Below are positions 1 to 8,462 of a DNA stretch of 54,616 nt, piece after piece; position 1 is the first letter of the stretch, and every line of letters begins with the position of its first letter. The translations under genes and the position numbers were made by a program. The notes below the pieces were generated by a model that ran no database searches, was not told the origin of the DNA, and saw only the letters and a list, made by a program, of their open reading frames with translations. This DNA comes from Candidatus Aminicenantes bacterium UBA2190. GTDB taxonomy: Bacteria; Acidobacteriota; Aminicenantia; UBA2199. Where the stretch lies: the NCBI GenBank assembly GCA_002335385.1, contig DCVK01000005.1, forward strand, positions 1 to 54,616, in the 5' to 3' direction.

Positions 1-23
1 GCGTCACCGATATCATCGAGTAA
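1..23 (+). CDS. tuf: Elongation factor Tu, 3' end only (partial)
   Basis: The first bases read in frame from position 3 as VTDIIE followed by a TAA stop. This matches the usual carboxyl end of EF-Tu, and tuf commonly precedes rpsJ in this operon. Only six codons are present, so the call rests on this short tail plus gene order. The rpsJ start follows 11 bases after the stop, which is consistent with co-transcription. Confidence 0.6.
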
Positions 24-34
24 GCGAGGAGAAC

Positions 35-343
35 ATGCTGACCAAAATCAGGATCAAGCTGAAATCATTCGACAACCGCGTGCTGGACAAGTCGTCGGCG
101 GAGATCGTGGCCAAGGCCAAGCGCACCGGCGCCGTGGTCACCGGCCCCATCCCGCTGCCGACGCACATCGAGCGCTTCTGCGTGCTGCGCTCGCCGCACA
201 CCGACAAGAAGTCGCGTGAGCATTTCGAGCGCCGCTCGCATTCCCGGTTGATCGAGATCCGCGAGCACAATGACGACACGATCTCCGAGCTGAAGAAAAT
301 GGATCTTCCGGCCGGGGTCGAGGTCGAGGTGAAGTCCAACTAA
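35..343 (+). CDS. rpsJ: 30S ribosomal protein S10
   Basis: Small-subunit head protein that also acts as NusE in transcription antitermination with NusB. The 102-residue product has the full family length, with the typical core TGPIPLPTHIERFCVLRSPH near residues 36-55 and the SREHFERRSHSRLIEI segment after it. A GAGGAGAA ribosome binding site precedes the ATG. It opens the S10 gene group directly after tuf and is followed by rplC with a short gap, so all genes to rplQ are probably one translationally coupled cluster. Confidence 0.98.
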   Translation: MLTKIRIKLKSFDNRVLDKSSAEIVAKAKRTGAVVTGPIPLPTHIERFCVLRSPHTDKKSREHFERRSHSRLIEIREHNDDTISELKKMDLPAGVEVEVKSN

Positions 344-359
344 CCAAGAAGGTGAAAAG

Positions 360-992
360 ATGATACAGGGAATTATCGGCAAAAAAATCGGCATGACCCA
401 GGTGTTCACCGATGACGGCCACGTCATCCCGGTGACCATGATCCAGGCGGGGCCCTGCCTCGTGATCCAGAAGAAGAGCCTGGCCGGCCAGGCGCCGCGG
501 GCCCAGCTGGGCTTCGTCGAGCCCCGACAGGTCAAGCACGTCAACAAGCCCCAGAAAGGCCACTTCGCCAAGGCCAACGTGCCGCCCACGCGACGCCTGC
601 GCGAGTTCGCCATGGACGACGCCGGCCCCAACGTCGGCGATACGGTCAGCGTGGGCATCTTCAGCGAGAGCGAGATCGTCAACGTGTGCGGCACCACCAA
701 GGGCAAGGGTTTCCAGGGCGTGGTCAAGCGCCACGGCTTCCACGGCGGCCGCGGCAGCCACGGCTCCATGTTTCACCGCGCCCTCGGCTCGGCCGGCAGC
801 AACACCTATCCCGGCGAAGTCATCAAAGGCAAAGGAATGCCGGGACGCATGGGCGGCCGGCAACGGACGATCAAGGGCCTGGAGGTGGTCAAGGTCGACA
901 AGGAGCGGAACGTGCTCATGGTGCGCGGCGCCGTCCCCGGCTGCAACGGCAACTACCTCTATGTTCTGAAGAATTCCTGGAAAAGGAGATAA
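360..992 (+). CDS. rplC: 50S ribosomal protein L3
   Basis: Early-assembly large-subunit protein whose extended loop reaches the peptidyl transferase centre. The 210 residues begin MIQGIIGKKIGMTQVF, the classical L3 amino end, and contain GTTKGKGFQGVVKRHGF and the GSAGSNTYPGEVIKGKGMPG loop that carries the conserved GxxxxPG segments. Length and order after rpsJ are normal. An AAGGTG ribosome binding site lies upstream, and rplD follows after 3 bases. Confidence 0.98.
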   Translation: MIQGIIGKKIGMTQVFTDDGHVIPVTMIQAGPCLVIQKKSLAGQAPRAQLGFVEPRQVKHVNKPQKGHFAKANVPPTRRLREFAMDDAGPNVGDTVSVGIFSESEIVNVCGTTKGKGFQGVVKRHGFHGGRGSHGSMFHRALGSAGSNTYPGEVIKGKGMPGRMGGRQRTIKGLEVVKVDKERNVLMVRGAVPGCNGNYLYVLKNSWKRR

Positions 993-995
993 GGC

Positions 996-1616
996 ATGGT
1001 CAAGGTAAAAGTCCGCAACATAAAAAACAAGGAAGTCAGCGAGATGGAGCTTCCCGAGGCCATCTTCGACTACCCGCTGAAGGAACACCTGATCTACGAG
1101 GCGGTCAAGAACTACAACGCCAACCAGCGCCAGGGCACGGCCTGCACCAAGACCCGCGCCGAGGTGTCGGGCAGCGGCAAGAAGCTCTGGAAGCAGAAGG
1201 GCACCGGCCGCGCGCGCATGGGCGCCCTGCGCTCGCCCCTGTGGCGCAAGGGCGGCACCACCTTCGGCCCCAAGCCCCGCGACTACTCCTACGAGATGCC
1301 CAAGAAGGCCCGGCGCAACGCCATCAAGTCGGTGCTCTCCGAAAAGGTGCGCAACGACCGCCTGCTGGTCCTTGACGAGCTGAAGCTGGCCTCGGCCAAG
1401 ACCAAGGACGCGCTCAAGGCGCTGAAGCACTTCCGCTTCGACAAGCTGCTGATCGTCGACCAGCGCGGCAACAACGACCTCATGCTGTCCACGCGCAACA
1501 TCCCCCACGTCAAGGCCATCGACGTGGGCGAGATGAACATATACGACTCGCTGCACTACGACCACATCATGCTCTCGGTCGACGCGGTGAAGAAGCTGGC
1601 GGAGGTGCTCAAATGA
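996..1616 (+). CDS. rplD: 50S ribosomal protein L4
   Basis: Large-subunit protein lining the exit tunnel; in enterobacteria it also represses its own operon, which cannot be judged here. The product has 206 residues and the hallmark stretch RQGTACTKTRAEVSGSGKK followed by the KGTGRARMGALRSPLWRKGG loop, the long internal extension of L4. An AAGGAG site precedes the ATG. Its last codons overlap the start of rplW by 4 bases, implying coupled translation. Confidence 0.98.
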   Translation: MVKVKVRNIKNKEVSEMELPEAIFDYPLKEHLIYEAVKNYNANQRQGTACTKTRAEVSGSGKKLWKQKGTGRARMGALRSPLWRKGGTTFGPKPRDYSYEMPKKARRNAIKSVLSEKVRNDRLLVLDELKLASAKTKDALKALKHFRFDKLLIVDQRGNNDLMLSTRNIPHVKAIDVGEMNIYDSLHYDHIMLSVDAVKKLAEVLK

Positions 1617-1909
1617 AGCTGGAATACGGGGAGATGATCCTGGCGCCCCTGGTCACGGAGAAGTCCACGACCCTCAAGGACGCCAAGCGCCTGCTGTGCT
1701 TCAAGGTGCACCGCGACGCCAACAAGATCATGGTCAAGAAGGCCGTGGAAGAGCTGTTCAAGACCAAGGTCGAATCGGTGCGCATCCTCAATTTCCAGGG
1801 CAAGGAGAAGCGCCACGGGCGCTACGTGGGCCGCAAGCCCGACTGGAAGAAGGCCTACGTCAAACTGAGCCCCGAGGCCAAGATGATCGAATATGTCGAG
1901 GTGATCTAA
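1613..1909 (+). CDS. rplW: 50S ribosomal protein L23
   Basis: Exit-tunnel rim protein and docking point for trigger factor and SRP. The 98-residue product shows ILAPLVTEKST near its start, the standard L23 signature, then KVHRDANKIMVKKAVEELF and the C-terminal RKPDWKKAYVKL. It starts inside the end of rplD (ATGA overlap), and its TAA stop shares one base with the rplB ATG. Translation of three consecutive genes is therefore coupled. Confidence 0.97.
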   Translation: MKLEYGEMILAPLVTEKSTTLKDAKRLLCFKVHRDANKIMVKKAVEELFKTKVESVRILNFQGKEKRHGRYVGRKPDWKKAYVKLSPEAKMIEYVEVI

Positions 1910-2733
1910 TGGGCATCAAAACCTATAACCCGGTGACGGCGGGCCTGCGCGGCCGCGCCGGCTTCACCTTCGAGGAGCTGACCACCGACAAGCCCTACCG
2001 CAAGCTCCTGAAGGCGCTGCCCAAGAGCGGCGGCCGCAACAACATGGGGCGCATCGCCGTCCGCCACCACGGCGGCGGCCACAAGCGCCAGTACCGCGTG
2101 ATCGATTTCCGCCGCGACAAGCTGGACGTCCCCGGCACCATCGAGACCATTGAGTACGACCCGAACCGCACGCCGCGCATCGCCCTGGTCAAGTACCGGG
2201 ACGGCGAGCGCCGCTACATCCTGGCGCCGCTGGGGGTCAAGGTCGGCGACGCCGTGCTCTCCACCGACGGCGAAGCCGAGATCCTGCCCGGCAACGCCCT
2301 GCTGATCCAGAACATCCCGGTGGGCACCAATATCCACAACGTGGAGATGAGCCCGAAGCGCGGGGGCCAGCTGGCGCGCACCGCCGGCGCCTACGCCACG
2401 CTGATGGCCAAGGAGAGCGAGTACGCGCTGCTGAAGATGCCCTCGGGCGAGCTGCGCAAGATCCATATCCGTTGCCGGGCCACCATCGGCCAGCTGGGCA
2501 ACGTCGAGCGTGCCAACATCAAGGTGGGCAAGGCGGGCCGTAACCGCTGGCTCGGCTGGCGCCCGCACGTGCGCGGCACGGTCATGAACCCCATCGACCA
2601 CCCCCTGGGCGGCGGCGAGGGCAAGACCAAGGGCGGCCGCCACCCGGTGACCCCCTGGGGCAAGCCCACCAAGGGCTACAAGACGCGCAAGAACAAGCGC
2701 ACCCAGAAATTCATCGTCAAAAGGAGAAAGTAA
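1909..2733 (+). CDS. rplB: 50S ribosomal protein L2
   Basis: Primary 23S rRNA-binding protein needed for subunit joining and peptidyl transferase activity. The start at 1909 (MGIKTYNPVTAGLRG) gives 274 residues, the usual size, and shares one base with the rplW stop. Visible family marks are GRNNMGRIAVRHHGGGHKRQYR near residues 40-62 and the C-terminal VRGTVMNPIDHPLGGGEGK, including the conserved histidine implicated in catalysis. A longer in-frame extension upstream lies inside rplW and was rejected. Confidence 0.98.
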   Translation: MGIKTYNPVTAGLRGRAGFTFEELTTDKPYRKLLKALPKSGGRNNMGRIAVRHHGGGHKRQYRVIDFRRDKLDVPGTIETIEYDPNRTPRIALVKYRDGERRYILAPLGVKVGDAVLSTDGEAEILPGNALLIQNIPVGTNIHNVEMSPKRGGQLARTAGAYATLMAKESEYALLKMPSGELRKIHIRCRATIGQLGNVERANIKVGKAGRNRWLGWRPHVRGTVMNPIDHPLGGGEGKTKGGRHPVTPWGKPTKGYKTRKNKRTQKFIVKRRK

Positions 2734-2736
2734 CGC

Positions 2737-3027
2737 ATGAGCCGCTCAGTAAAGAAAGGCGTGTATATCGACGAGAAGCTGCTGAAGAAGGTCGTGGAGG
2801 CCAAGAACTCCGGGCGCAAGGAGGTCATCAAGACCTGGTTCCGGCGCTCGACGGTCATCCCCGAAATGGTGGGCATGACCGTGGCCGTGCACAACGGCAA
2901 GAAGTTCATCCCCGTCTTCATCACCGAGAACATGGTGGGGCTGAAGCTGGGCGAATTCGCCGAGACGCGCACCTATCGCGGCCACACGTCCAAGGACAAG
3001 GCCGCCGCCGCGCCGGCGAAGTCGTAG
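2737..3027 (+). CDS. rpsS: 30S ribosomal protein S19
   Basis: Head protein of the small subunit that contacts S13 and the A-site tRNA. The 96 residues begin MSRSVKKGVYIDEKLLKK and contain WFRRSTVIPEMVGMTVAVHNGKK, the standard S19 core, followed by a short Ala/Lys-rich tail (DKAAAAPAKS). It follows rplB after 3 bases and precedes rplV, the canonical order. Confidence 0.97.
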   Translation: MSRSVKKGVYIDEKLLKKVVEAKNSGRKEVIKTWFRRSTVIPEMVGMTVAVHNGKKFIPVFITENMVGLKLGEFAETRTYRGHTSKDKAAAAPAKS

Positions 3028-3037
3028 GAGGACCGCC

Positions 3038-3390
3038 ATGAGCGAAATCGCAGTCGCCAAGGGCCGCTACCTGAGGATCTCGCCTCAGAAGAGCCAGCTG
3101 GTCGTCAACCTGATCCAGGGCAAGGACGCGGGCGAGGCCCTGACCATCCTGAAGTTCTCCCGGCGCCAGAAGGCGGCGGGCATCGTCATGGACATCCTGC
3201 GCTCGGCCATCGCCAACGCCCAGGTCAAGTTCCCCAACATCGACGTGGACAACCTGTTTATTTCCAAGACCCATGTGGGCCGGGCTCCCCACCTGAAGCG
3301 CTTCCGTCCGGCACCGCGCGGGCGCGCCATGCGCATCCTGAAGCATTACACGCACATCAGCTTGTATCTCGACGAAAGGAAGGGAAAATA

Positions 3391-3391
<1 letters not shown>
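3038..3391 (+). CDS. rplV: 50S ribosomal protein L22
   Basis: Tunnel-lining large-subunit protein and site of macrolide resistance changes in other bacteria. The product has 117 residues, with YLRISPQKSQLVVNLIQGKDAGEAL near the start and the beta-hairpin HLKRFRPAPRGRAMRILK near the end, as expected. The ATG follows an AGGAGG site. The stop overlaps the rpsC start by one base (TAATG). Confidence 0.97.
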
Positions 3392-4074
<683 letters not shown>

Positions 4075-4076
4075 CC

Positions 4077-4502
4077 ATGTTGATGCCAGCGAAGGTCAAG
4101 CATCGGAAGGTCTTCCGCGGCAAGCGCCGCGGCGTGGCCACCAAAGGCAATAAACTGGAATTCGGCGACTTCGGGCTGCAGTCGCTGGAGAACGACTGGA
4201 TCACCGCCCGCCAGATCGAGGCCGGCCGCGTCGCCATCAACCGCTTCATCAAGCGCGGCGGCAAGCTGTGGGTGCGGGTCTTCCCCTACAAGCCCGTGAC
4301 CAAGAAGCCGGTCGAGGTGCGCATGGGCAAGGGCAAGGGCGATCCGGAGTTCTGGGTCGACGTCGTCAAGCGCGGCCGCGTCCTCTATGAGCTGGAAGGG
4401 GTCAGCGAGGACCTGGCCCGCGAGGCCATGAAGCTGGCGCAGCGCAAGCTGCCGTTCAAGACCCGGTTCATCTCGCGCGCCGGCATAGGAGCAGGACTAT
4501 GA
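4077..4502 (+). CDS. rplP: 50S ribosomal protein L16
   Basis: Large-subunit protein at the A-site tRNA elbow. Starting at the ATG at 4077 gives 141 residues: MLMPAKVKHRKVFRGKRRG at the start and INRFIKRGGKLWVRVFPYKPVTKKP in the middle, both diagnostic. The long reading frame upstream overlaps rpsC and has no homology, so this start, three bases after the rpsC stop and next to AAAGGAGA, is preferred. The end overlaps rpmC by 4 bases. Confidence 0.97.
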   Translation: MLMPAKVKHRKVFRGKRRGVATKGNKLEFGDFGLQSLENDWITARQIEAGRVAINRFIKRGGKLWVRVFPYKPVTKKPVEVRMGKGKGDPEFWVDVVKRGRVLYELEGVSEDLAREAMKLAQRKLPFKTRFISRAGIGAGL

Positions 4503-4720
4503 AGACCAAGGACATCCGCGCCATGGCGGCGAACGAGATCGAGAGCAAGCTCTCCGAGCTGAAGGACAAACTGTTCAAGCAGAAGTTCCAGAAAACCCTG
4601 GGACAGGCGGAAAACCCCTACAAGATCCGGCAGACCAAGAGGGATATCGCCAAGTACATGACCATACTGAAGGAAATGAGGTCGCACAATGGAAACGAAA
4701 CCGAAAAAAGAAAAGGCTAA
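4499..4720 (+). CDS. rpmC: 50S ribosomal protein L29
   Basis: Small two-helix protein near the tunnel exit. The 73 residues show ELKDKLFKQKFQKTLGQAENPYKIRQTKRDIA, typical of the L29 helical hairpin. It overlaps rplP by 4 bases. Its 3' end runs 32 bases into rpsQ, so the last ten or so residues (NGNETEKRKG) are encoded in an overlap and are longer than in many relatives. Confidence 0.95.
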   Translation: MKTKDIRAMAANEIESKLSELKDKLFKQKFQKTLGQAENPYKIRQTKRDIAKYMTILKEMRSHNGNETEKRKG

Positions 4721-4997
4721 GCGCACGTTGCAGGGCGTGGTCGTGACGGCCAAGGCCGAAAAGACCGTGACCGTCAGCGTGGAGCGGATCATCCAGCACG
4801 CCGAGTACGGCAAGACCATCAGGAAGAAGACGACCTTTCTGGCCCACGACGAGACCAGGAAGTGCCGGCCGGGCGACATCGTGACCATCCAGCCGGTCCG
4901 CCCCCTGAGCAAGAGGAAGCGCTGGCTGGTGATCCACGTGATTCCGGTGACGCAAAAGATCGAGGTGCCCAATGATACAGATGCAGACAAGGCTTAA
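4689..4997 (+). CDS. rpsQ: 30S ribosomal protein S17
   Basis: OB-fold protein important for early 30S assembly. The 102-residue product contains RTLQGVVVTAKAEKTVTVSVER followed by KTTFLAHDETRKCRPGDIVTIQPVRPLSKRKRW, the normal core, plus a short acidic C-terminal tail. The chosen ATG lies 32 bases inside rpmC, preceded by GAGG within the rpmC coding sequence. The tail overlaps rplN by 26 bases. Overlaps of this size on both sides are unusual for this operon. Confidence 0.95.
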   Translation: METKPKKEKAKRTLQGVVVTAKAEKTVTVSVERIIQHAEYGKTIRKKTTFLAHDETRKCRPGDIVTIQPVRPLSKRKRWLVIHVIPVTQKIEVPNDTDADKA

Positions 4998-5340
4998 AGT
5001 CGCCGACAATTCCGGGGCCAAAGAGGTCATGTTCATCCGCGCCCTGGGCGGCGACGTGGGCAAGATCGCCCGCATCGGCGACATCTTCGTCGGCTCGGTG
5101 AAGCTGGCCGAACCCAACGCCAAACTCAAGAAGGGCGACGTCATCCGCGCCGTCATCGTGCGCACCCGCAAGGAGAGCCGGCGCAAGGACGGCTCCTACA
5201 TCCGCTTCTCCGACAACGCCGCCGTGATCATCGACAAGGCTAACGAGCCCGTCGGCACGCGCGTTTTCGGTCCCGTGGCCAGGGAGCTGCGCGAGAAGAA
5301 GTTCATGAAGATCGTGTCCTTAGCACCCGAGGTGATCTAA
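4972..5340 (+). CDS. rplN: 50S ribosomal protein L14
   Basis: Large-subunit protein that forms the bridge with 16S rRNA and is the docking site for RsfS. The product has the standard 122 residues and begins MIQMQTRLKVADNSGAKEVM, an almost invariant amino end, so the start inside rpsQ is secure. The C-terminal GPVARELREKKFMKIVSLAPEV is also typical. The stop codon directly abuts the rplX ATG. Confidence 0.98.
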   Translation: MIQMQTRLKVADNSGAKEVMFIRALGGDVGKIARIGDIFVGSVKLAEPNAKLKKGDVIRAVIVRTRKESRRKDGSYIRFSDNAAVIIDKANEPVGTRVFGPVARELREKKFMKIVSLAPEVI

Positions 5341-5667
5341 ATGGCGAAATTCAAGCTGAAGAAGAACGATCCGGTGATCGTCAAGAGCGGCCGGCGCGCC
5401 GACCGCAAGAAAACCGGCAAGATCCTGCGCATCGTCGCCGAGAAGAACCGGGTGGTGGTCGAGAAGGTCCACCTGGTCAAGGAATACGTGCGGCCCAACC
5501 CGCAGAAGAACATCAAGGGCGGCATCGTCGAGCGCGAGGGGGCCATCCCCATCAACAAGGTCATGTACTACTGCAAGGAGTGCGAGAAAGGCGTGCGTGT
5601 GGGCTACAAGGGCAGCGGCGTCAACAAGCAGCGCGTCTGCCGCAAGTGCGGCGTCGTGCTGGACTAG
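5341..5667 (+). CDS. rplX: 50S ribosomal protein L24, with C-terminal zinc-ribbon cysteines
   Basis: Assembly-initiator protein with a KOW domain. The 108 residues carry VKSGRRADRKKTGKILRIV near the start and GGIVEREGAIPINKVMYYC later. Four cysteines (78, 81, 100, 103) form CxxC pairs consistent with the zinc-binding version of L24. It starts immediately after the rplN stop with no gap, and rplE follows after 9 bases. Confidence 0.96.
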   Translation: MAKFKLKKNDPVIVKSGRRADRKKTGKILRIVAEKNRVVVEKVHLVKEYVRPNPQKNIKGGIVEREGAIPINKVMYYCKECEKGVRVGYKGSGVNKQRVCRKCGVVLD

Positions 5668-5676
5668 GAGCGAACC

Positions 5677-6213
5677 ATGAACCGACTCTATGAGCGATAC
5701 AAAAAGGAGATCACCCCGGCCCTGATGCAGGAGCTGAAGATGGACAACGTGATGAGGGTGCCGCGCCTGGAGAAGATCGTGGTCAATGCCGGCGTGGGCG
5801 AGGCCACCCAGAACATCAAGGTGCTGGACAAGGTCATGGAGGAGCTGGGCGCCATCACCGGGCAGAAGCCCTCGATGCGCCGGGCCAAGAAGTCGATCGC
5901 CTCGTTCCGCCTGCGCGCCGGCCAGCCGGTGGCGGCCACGGTCACGCTGCGCGGCGAGCGCATGTACGACTTCATGGACCGCTTCGTCTCCATCGTCATC
6001 CCGCGCATCAAGGACTTCCGCGGCATGTCCAAGAAGTCCTTCGACGGCCGCGGCAACTATACCATCGCCATGAAGGACCAGCTGGTCTTCCCCGAAATCA
6101 ACTTCAGCAAGGTCGAGAAGCCCAAGGGCATGTCGATCACTTTCGTCACGTCGGCCAGCAACAACGCGGACAGCATAGCGCTGCTCACGCGCCTCGGCGT
6201 GCCGTTCAGATAA
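5677..6213 (+). CDS. rplE: 50S ribosomal protein L5
   Basis: 5S rRNA-binding protein of the central protuberance. The product has 178 residues with VPRLEKIVVNAGVGEATQN, GQKPSMRRAKKSIASFRLR and a C-terminal MSITFVTSASNNADSIALL, all in expected positions. An AGGAGC-type site precedes the ATG. Order between rplX and rpsN is canonical. Confidence 0.98.
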   Translation: MNRLYERYKKEITPALMQELKMDNVMRVPRLEKIVVNAGVGEATQNIKVLDKVMEELGAITGQKPSMRRAKKSIASFRLRAGQPVAATVTLRGERMYDFMDRFVSIVIPRIKDFRGMSKKSFDGRGNYTIAMKDQLVFPEINFSKVEKPKGMSITFVTSASNNADSIALLTRLGVPFR

Positions 6214-6226
6214 CAAGGAGGAACAG

Positions 6227-6412
6227 GTGGCAAAACTATCATCCGAAGTCAGGGAGTTGAAGAAAAAAAAGTATAAGATCCGCTACCGGACGCGCTGCCG
6301 GCTCTGCGGCCGCCCGCGCGCGGTCTATCGCAAGTTCGAGCTGTGCCGCCTCTGCTTCCGGGAGCTGTCCTTGAAAGGCGAAATCCCGGGTGTGACCAAG
6401 GCATCCTGGTAA
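6227..6412 (+). CDS. rpsN: 30S ribosomal protein S14, zinc-dependent short form
   Basis: Head protein of the small subunit. The 61-residue length and two CxxC pairs (Cys24/27 and Cys40/43) identify the zinc-binding short S14 form rather than the roughly 100-residue zinc-free form. The start is GTG, with AAGGAGGAAC upstream. Basic residues and RLCGRPRAVYRKFELCRLCF are typical. Use of the zinc form parallels the cysteine-containing S4, L24 and L36 here. Confidence 0.96.
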   Translation: MAKLSSEVRELKKKKYKIRYRTRCRLCGRPRAVYRKFELCRLCFRELSLKGEIPGVTKASW

Positions 6413-6421
6413 GGAGAACAC

Positions 6422-6820
6422 ATGGCACATACAGACCCCATAGCCGATATGCTGACCCGCATGAAGAACGCCATCATGGCGGAAAAGAGGGACGTGGCCA
6501 TCCCGCTGTCGAACACCAAGCTGGAGATCGCCAAGATACTGCGCACCGAGGGCTACATCGCCAACTTCCGCGTTGACAAGGCCCAGGTGCCCGCCCAGCT
6601 TTTCATCGAATTGAAGTACAGCAGCCGCAAACACAACGTCATCGAAGGGCTGAAGCGCATCTCCAAGCCCGGGCGCCGCGTCTACGCCCAGTCCGGCGCC
6701 ATTCCCAGGGTCCTCGACGGCCTGGGCATTGCGGTCATCTCCACGTCGCAGGGCATCGTCACCGGCGCCGAGTGCCAGAAGCGCGGCATCGGCGGCGAAG
6801 TGCTCCTGCACATCTGGTAG
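6422..6820 (+). CDS. rpsH: 30S ribosomal protein S8
   Basis: Primary 16S rRNA-binding protein and, in E. coli, the translational repressor of the spc operon. The 132-residue product begins MAHTDPIADMLTRMKNAI and ends GGEVLLHIW; the carboxyl region GLGIAVISTSQGIVTGAECQKRGIGGE is the family signature. An AAGGAGAA site lies 5 bases upstream of the ATG. Confidence 0.98.
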   Translation: MAHTDPIADMLTRMKNAIMAEKRDVAIPLSNTKLEIAKILRTEGYIANFRVDKAQVPAQLFIELKYSSRKHNVIEGLKRISKPGRRVYAQSGAIPRVLDGLGIAVISTSQGIVTGAECQKRGIGGEVLLHIW

Positions 6821-6828
6821 GAGGAACC

Positions 6829-7362
6829 ATGTCGCGACTTGCATCCAAACCCGTCGTGAGTGAGGCGGGCGTCACCGTCAAGGTGGAGGGCGCCCGGGTC
6901 ATGGTCAAGGGCCCTAAGGGCGAGCTGGCCGTTCCGGTCCCCGAGGGCATCGAGGTCAAGGTCGAAGGCGCCCGCATTCACGTCACGCGCCGCGACGACT
7001 CCTTCAAGGCCCTGCAGGGGCTGACCTGGAGCCTGGTGCGCAACGCCGTTGTCGGCGTGGCCAAGCAGTTCTCGCGCAAGATCGAGATCGTCGGCAAGGG
7101 CTGGCGCTCCACGGTCAAGGGCGACGTCATCAACCTGCAGGTGGGGCACACGCATCCGGTCGACTTCAAGCTGCCCGCCGGTGTCACGGCCACCCAGGAA
7201 AACCCGGGAAGCTTCACCCTGTTCTCGCACGACAAGCAGCTGCTGGGCCAGACCTGCGTCAACATCCAGAACCTGCGCCCGGTGGAACCCTATAAACTGA
7301 AGGGCATCCGCCTGCAGGGCCAGGTGCTGAGGCAGAAGGTCAGAAAGGCAGCGGGAGTATAA
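6829..7362 (+). CDS. rplF: 50S ribosomal protein L6
   Basis: Large-subunit protein near the sarcin-ricin loop. The chosen ATG at 6829, after TAGGAGGAACC, gives 177 residues starting MSRLASKPVV; the in-frame extension upstream lies inside rpsH. The two duplicated domains end with QNLRPVEPYKLKGIRLQG, close to the conserved PEPYKGKGI motif, although one glycine is replaced here. Operon position is canonical. Confidence 0.97.
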   Translation: MSRLASKPVVSEAGVTVKVEGARVMVKGPKGELAVPVPEGIEVKVEGARIHVTRRDDSFKALQGLTWSLVRNAVVGVAKQFSRKIEIVGKGWRSTVKGDVINLQVGHTHPVDFKLPAGVTATQENPGSFTLFSHDKQLLGQTCVNIQNLRPVEPYKLKGIRLQGQVLRQKVRKAAGV

Positions 7363-7363
7363 T

Positions 7364-7738
7364 ATGATCACAGCCAAATACATCATCAAGAAGGTCAAGC
7401 GCCAGCGCGTGCGCCGTGCCATCCGTGCCTCGCTGAGCGGCACCCCCGAGCGGCCGCGCCTGATCATGGTCAGGAGCAACAAGTACCTCTACACCCAGGT
7501 GATCGACGACGCCAGCCACCAGGTGCTGCTCTGCGCCTCCACCCTGGAGAAGGAGCTGAAGGGCCAACTGAAGAGCGCCAAGGACAAGGCGGCGGCCAAG
7601 CTCCTGGGCGAGATCATCGCCGAGCGCATGAAGGAAAAGAAGATCACCGCGGTCGTCTTTGACCGCAACGTCTACAACTATGCCGGACGGGTCAAGGTCT
7701 TCAGCGACGCCGCCCGCGAAAAGGGCATCCGTTTTTAA
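7364..7738 (+). CDS. rplR: 50S ribosomal protein L18
   Basis: 5S rRNA-binding protein. The product has 124 residues with RRAIRASLSGTPERPRLIMVRSNKYLYTQVIDD near the start and FDRNVYNYAGRVKVFSDAAREKGIRF at the end; the usual family ending is F.[22 protein letters not shown].F, so the GG is NV here. It begins two bases after rplF. Length is normal. Confidence 0.97.
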   Translation: MITAKYIIKKVKRQRVRRAIRASLSGTPERPRLIMVRSNKYLYTQVIDDASHQVLLCASTLEKELKGQLKSAKDKAAAKLLGEIIAERMKEKKITAVVFDRNVYNYAGRVKVFSDAAREKGIRF

Positions 7739-7749
7739 GGAGAACCAAC

Positions 7750-8250
7750 GTGCAGCATTACATGGAAAGCAACGATCCGTTCCAGGAAGAAGTGATCTCC
7801 ATCCGCCGCGTGACCAAGGTCGTCAAAGGCGGCAAGAACCTCCGCTTCTCCGCGGCCGTGGTGGTCGGGGACAAGAACGGCCAGGTGGGTTTGGGCAAGG
7901 GCAAGGCCCGCGAAGTGCCCCTGGCCATCAAGAAGGCCGTCGCTGACGCCAAGAAGAACCTGGTCAAGGTGCCCATCATCAATGAGACGATCCCGTACTT
8001 CAAGATCGGTTCCTATGGCGGCTCGAAGGTGGTCATGCGCCCCGCGTCCCCGGGCACGGGGGTCATCGCCGGCGGCTCGGTGCGGGTGATCATGGAGCTG
8101 GCCGGGGTGAAGAACATCCTGACCAAGATCCTGAACAGCAAGAATTCGATCACCGTGGCCCGCGCCACCATGAGCGGGCTGCAGAAGTTCCTGCACCCCG
8201 ACACCTTCGCCAGCAAGCGCGGCAAGACCAAGGAGGAATCATGGCAGTAA
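7750..8250 (+). CDS. rpsE: 30S ribosomal protein S5
   Basis: Small-subunit protein important for decoding fidelity and mRNA unwinding. A GTG start after AAGGAGAA gives 166 residues; an ATG four codons later is the alternative. The core VTKVVKGGKNLRFSAAVVVGDKNGQVGLGKGKAREVP and the later RPASPGTGVIAGGSVRVIMELAGVK are diagnostic of the double-stranded-RNA-binding and C-terminal domains. The gene overlaps rpmD by 10 bases. Confidence 0.97.
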   Translation: MQHYMESNDPFQEEVISIRRVTKVVKGGKNLRFSAAVVVGDKNGQVGLGKGKAREVPLAIKKAVADAKKNLVKVPIINETIPYFKIGSYGGSKVVMRPASPGTGVIAGGSVRVIMELAGVKNILTKILNSKNSITVARATMSGLQKFLHPDTFASKRGKTKEESWQ

Positions 8251-8462
8251 AGAAGAAGGCAGAATATCCCCAGATCAGGATCAAGCTGGTCAAGAGCCTC
8301 ATCGGCCGCTCGGATCGGCAGCAGGCCACCGTCAAGGGCCTGGGTTTGCACAAGCTCAACTCGGTGGTCGTCCGCGAAAAGAGGCCGGAGATACTCGGCA
8401 TGATCCGCAAGATCGATTTCATGCTCCAGGTCGAGGAGGTCGGCAATGATCAGTCTCAGTAA
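8241..8462 (+). CDS. rpmD: 50S ribosomal protein L30
   Basis: Small large-subunit protein. The 73 residues contain IRIKLVKSLIGRSDRQQATVKGLGLHKLNSVV, the L30 signature, followed by RPEILGMIRKIDFMLQVEEV. The start lies within the end of rpsE, preceded by AAGGAGGAATC, and the stop lies 17 bases inside rplO. It is slightly longer than the usual 58-62 residues at both ends. Confidence 0.95.
   Translation: MAVKKKAEYPQIRIKLVKSLIGRSDRQQATVKGLGLHKLNSVVVREKRPEILGMIRKIDFMLQVEEVGNDQSQ

Noticed and set aside
138..1565. 475-residue open frame on the minus strand across rpsJ-rplD
   Set aside because: It mirrors well-conserved ribosomal genes; high third-position GC produces long antisense frames, and the translation lacks known motifs.
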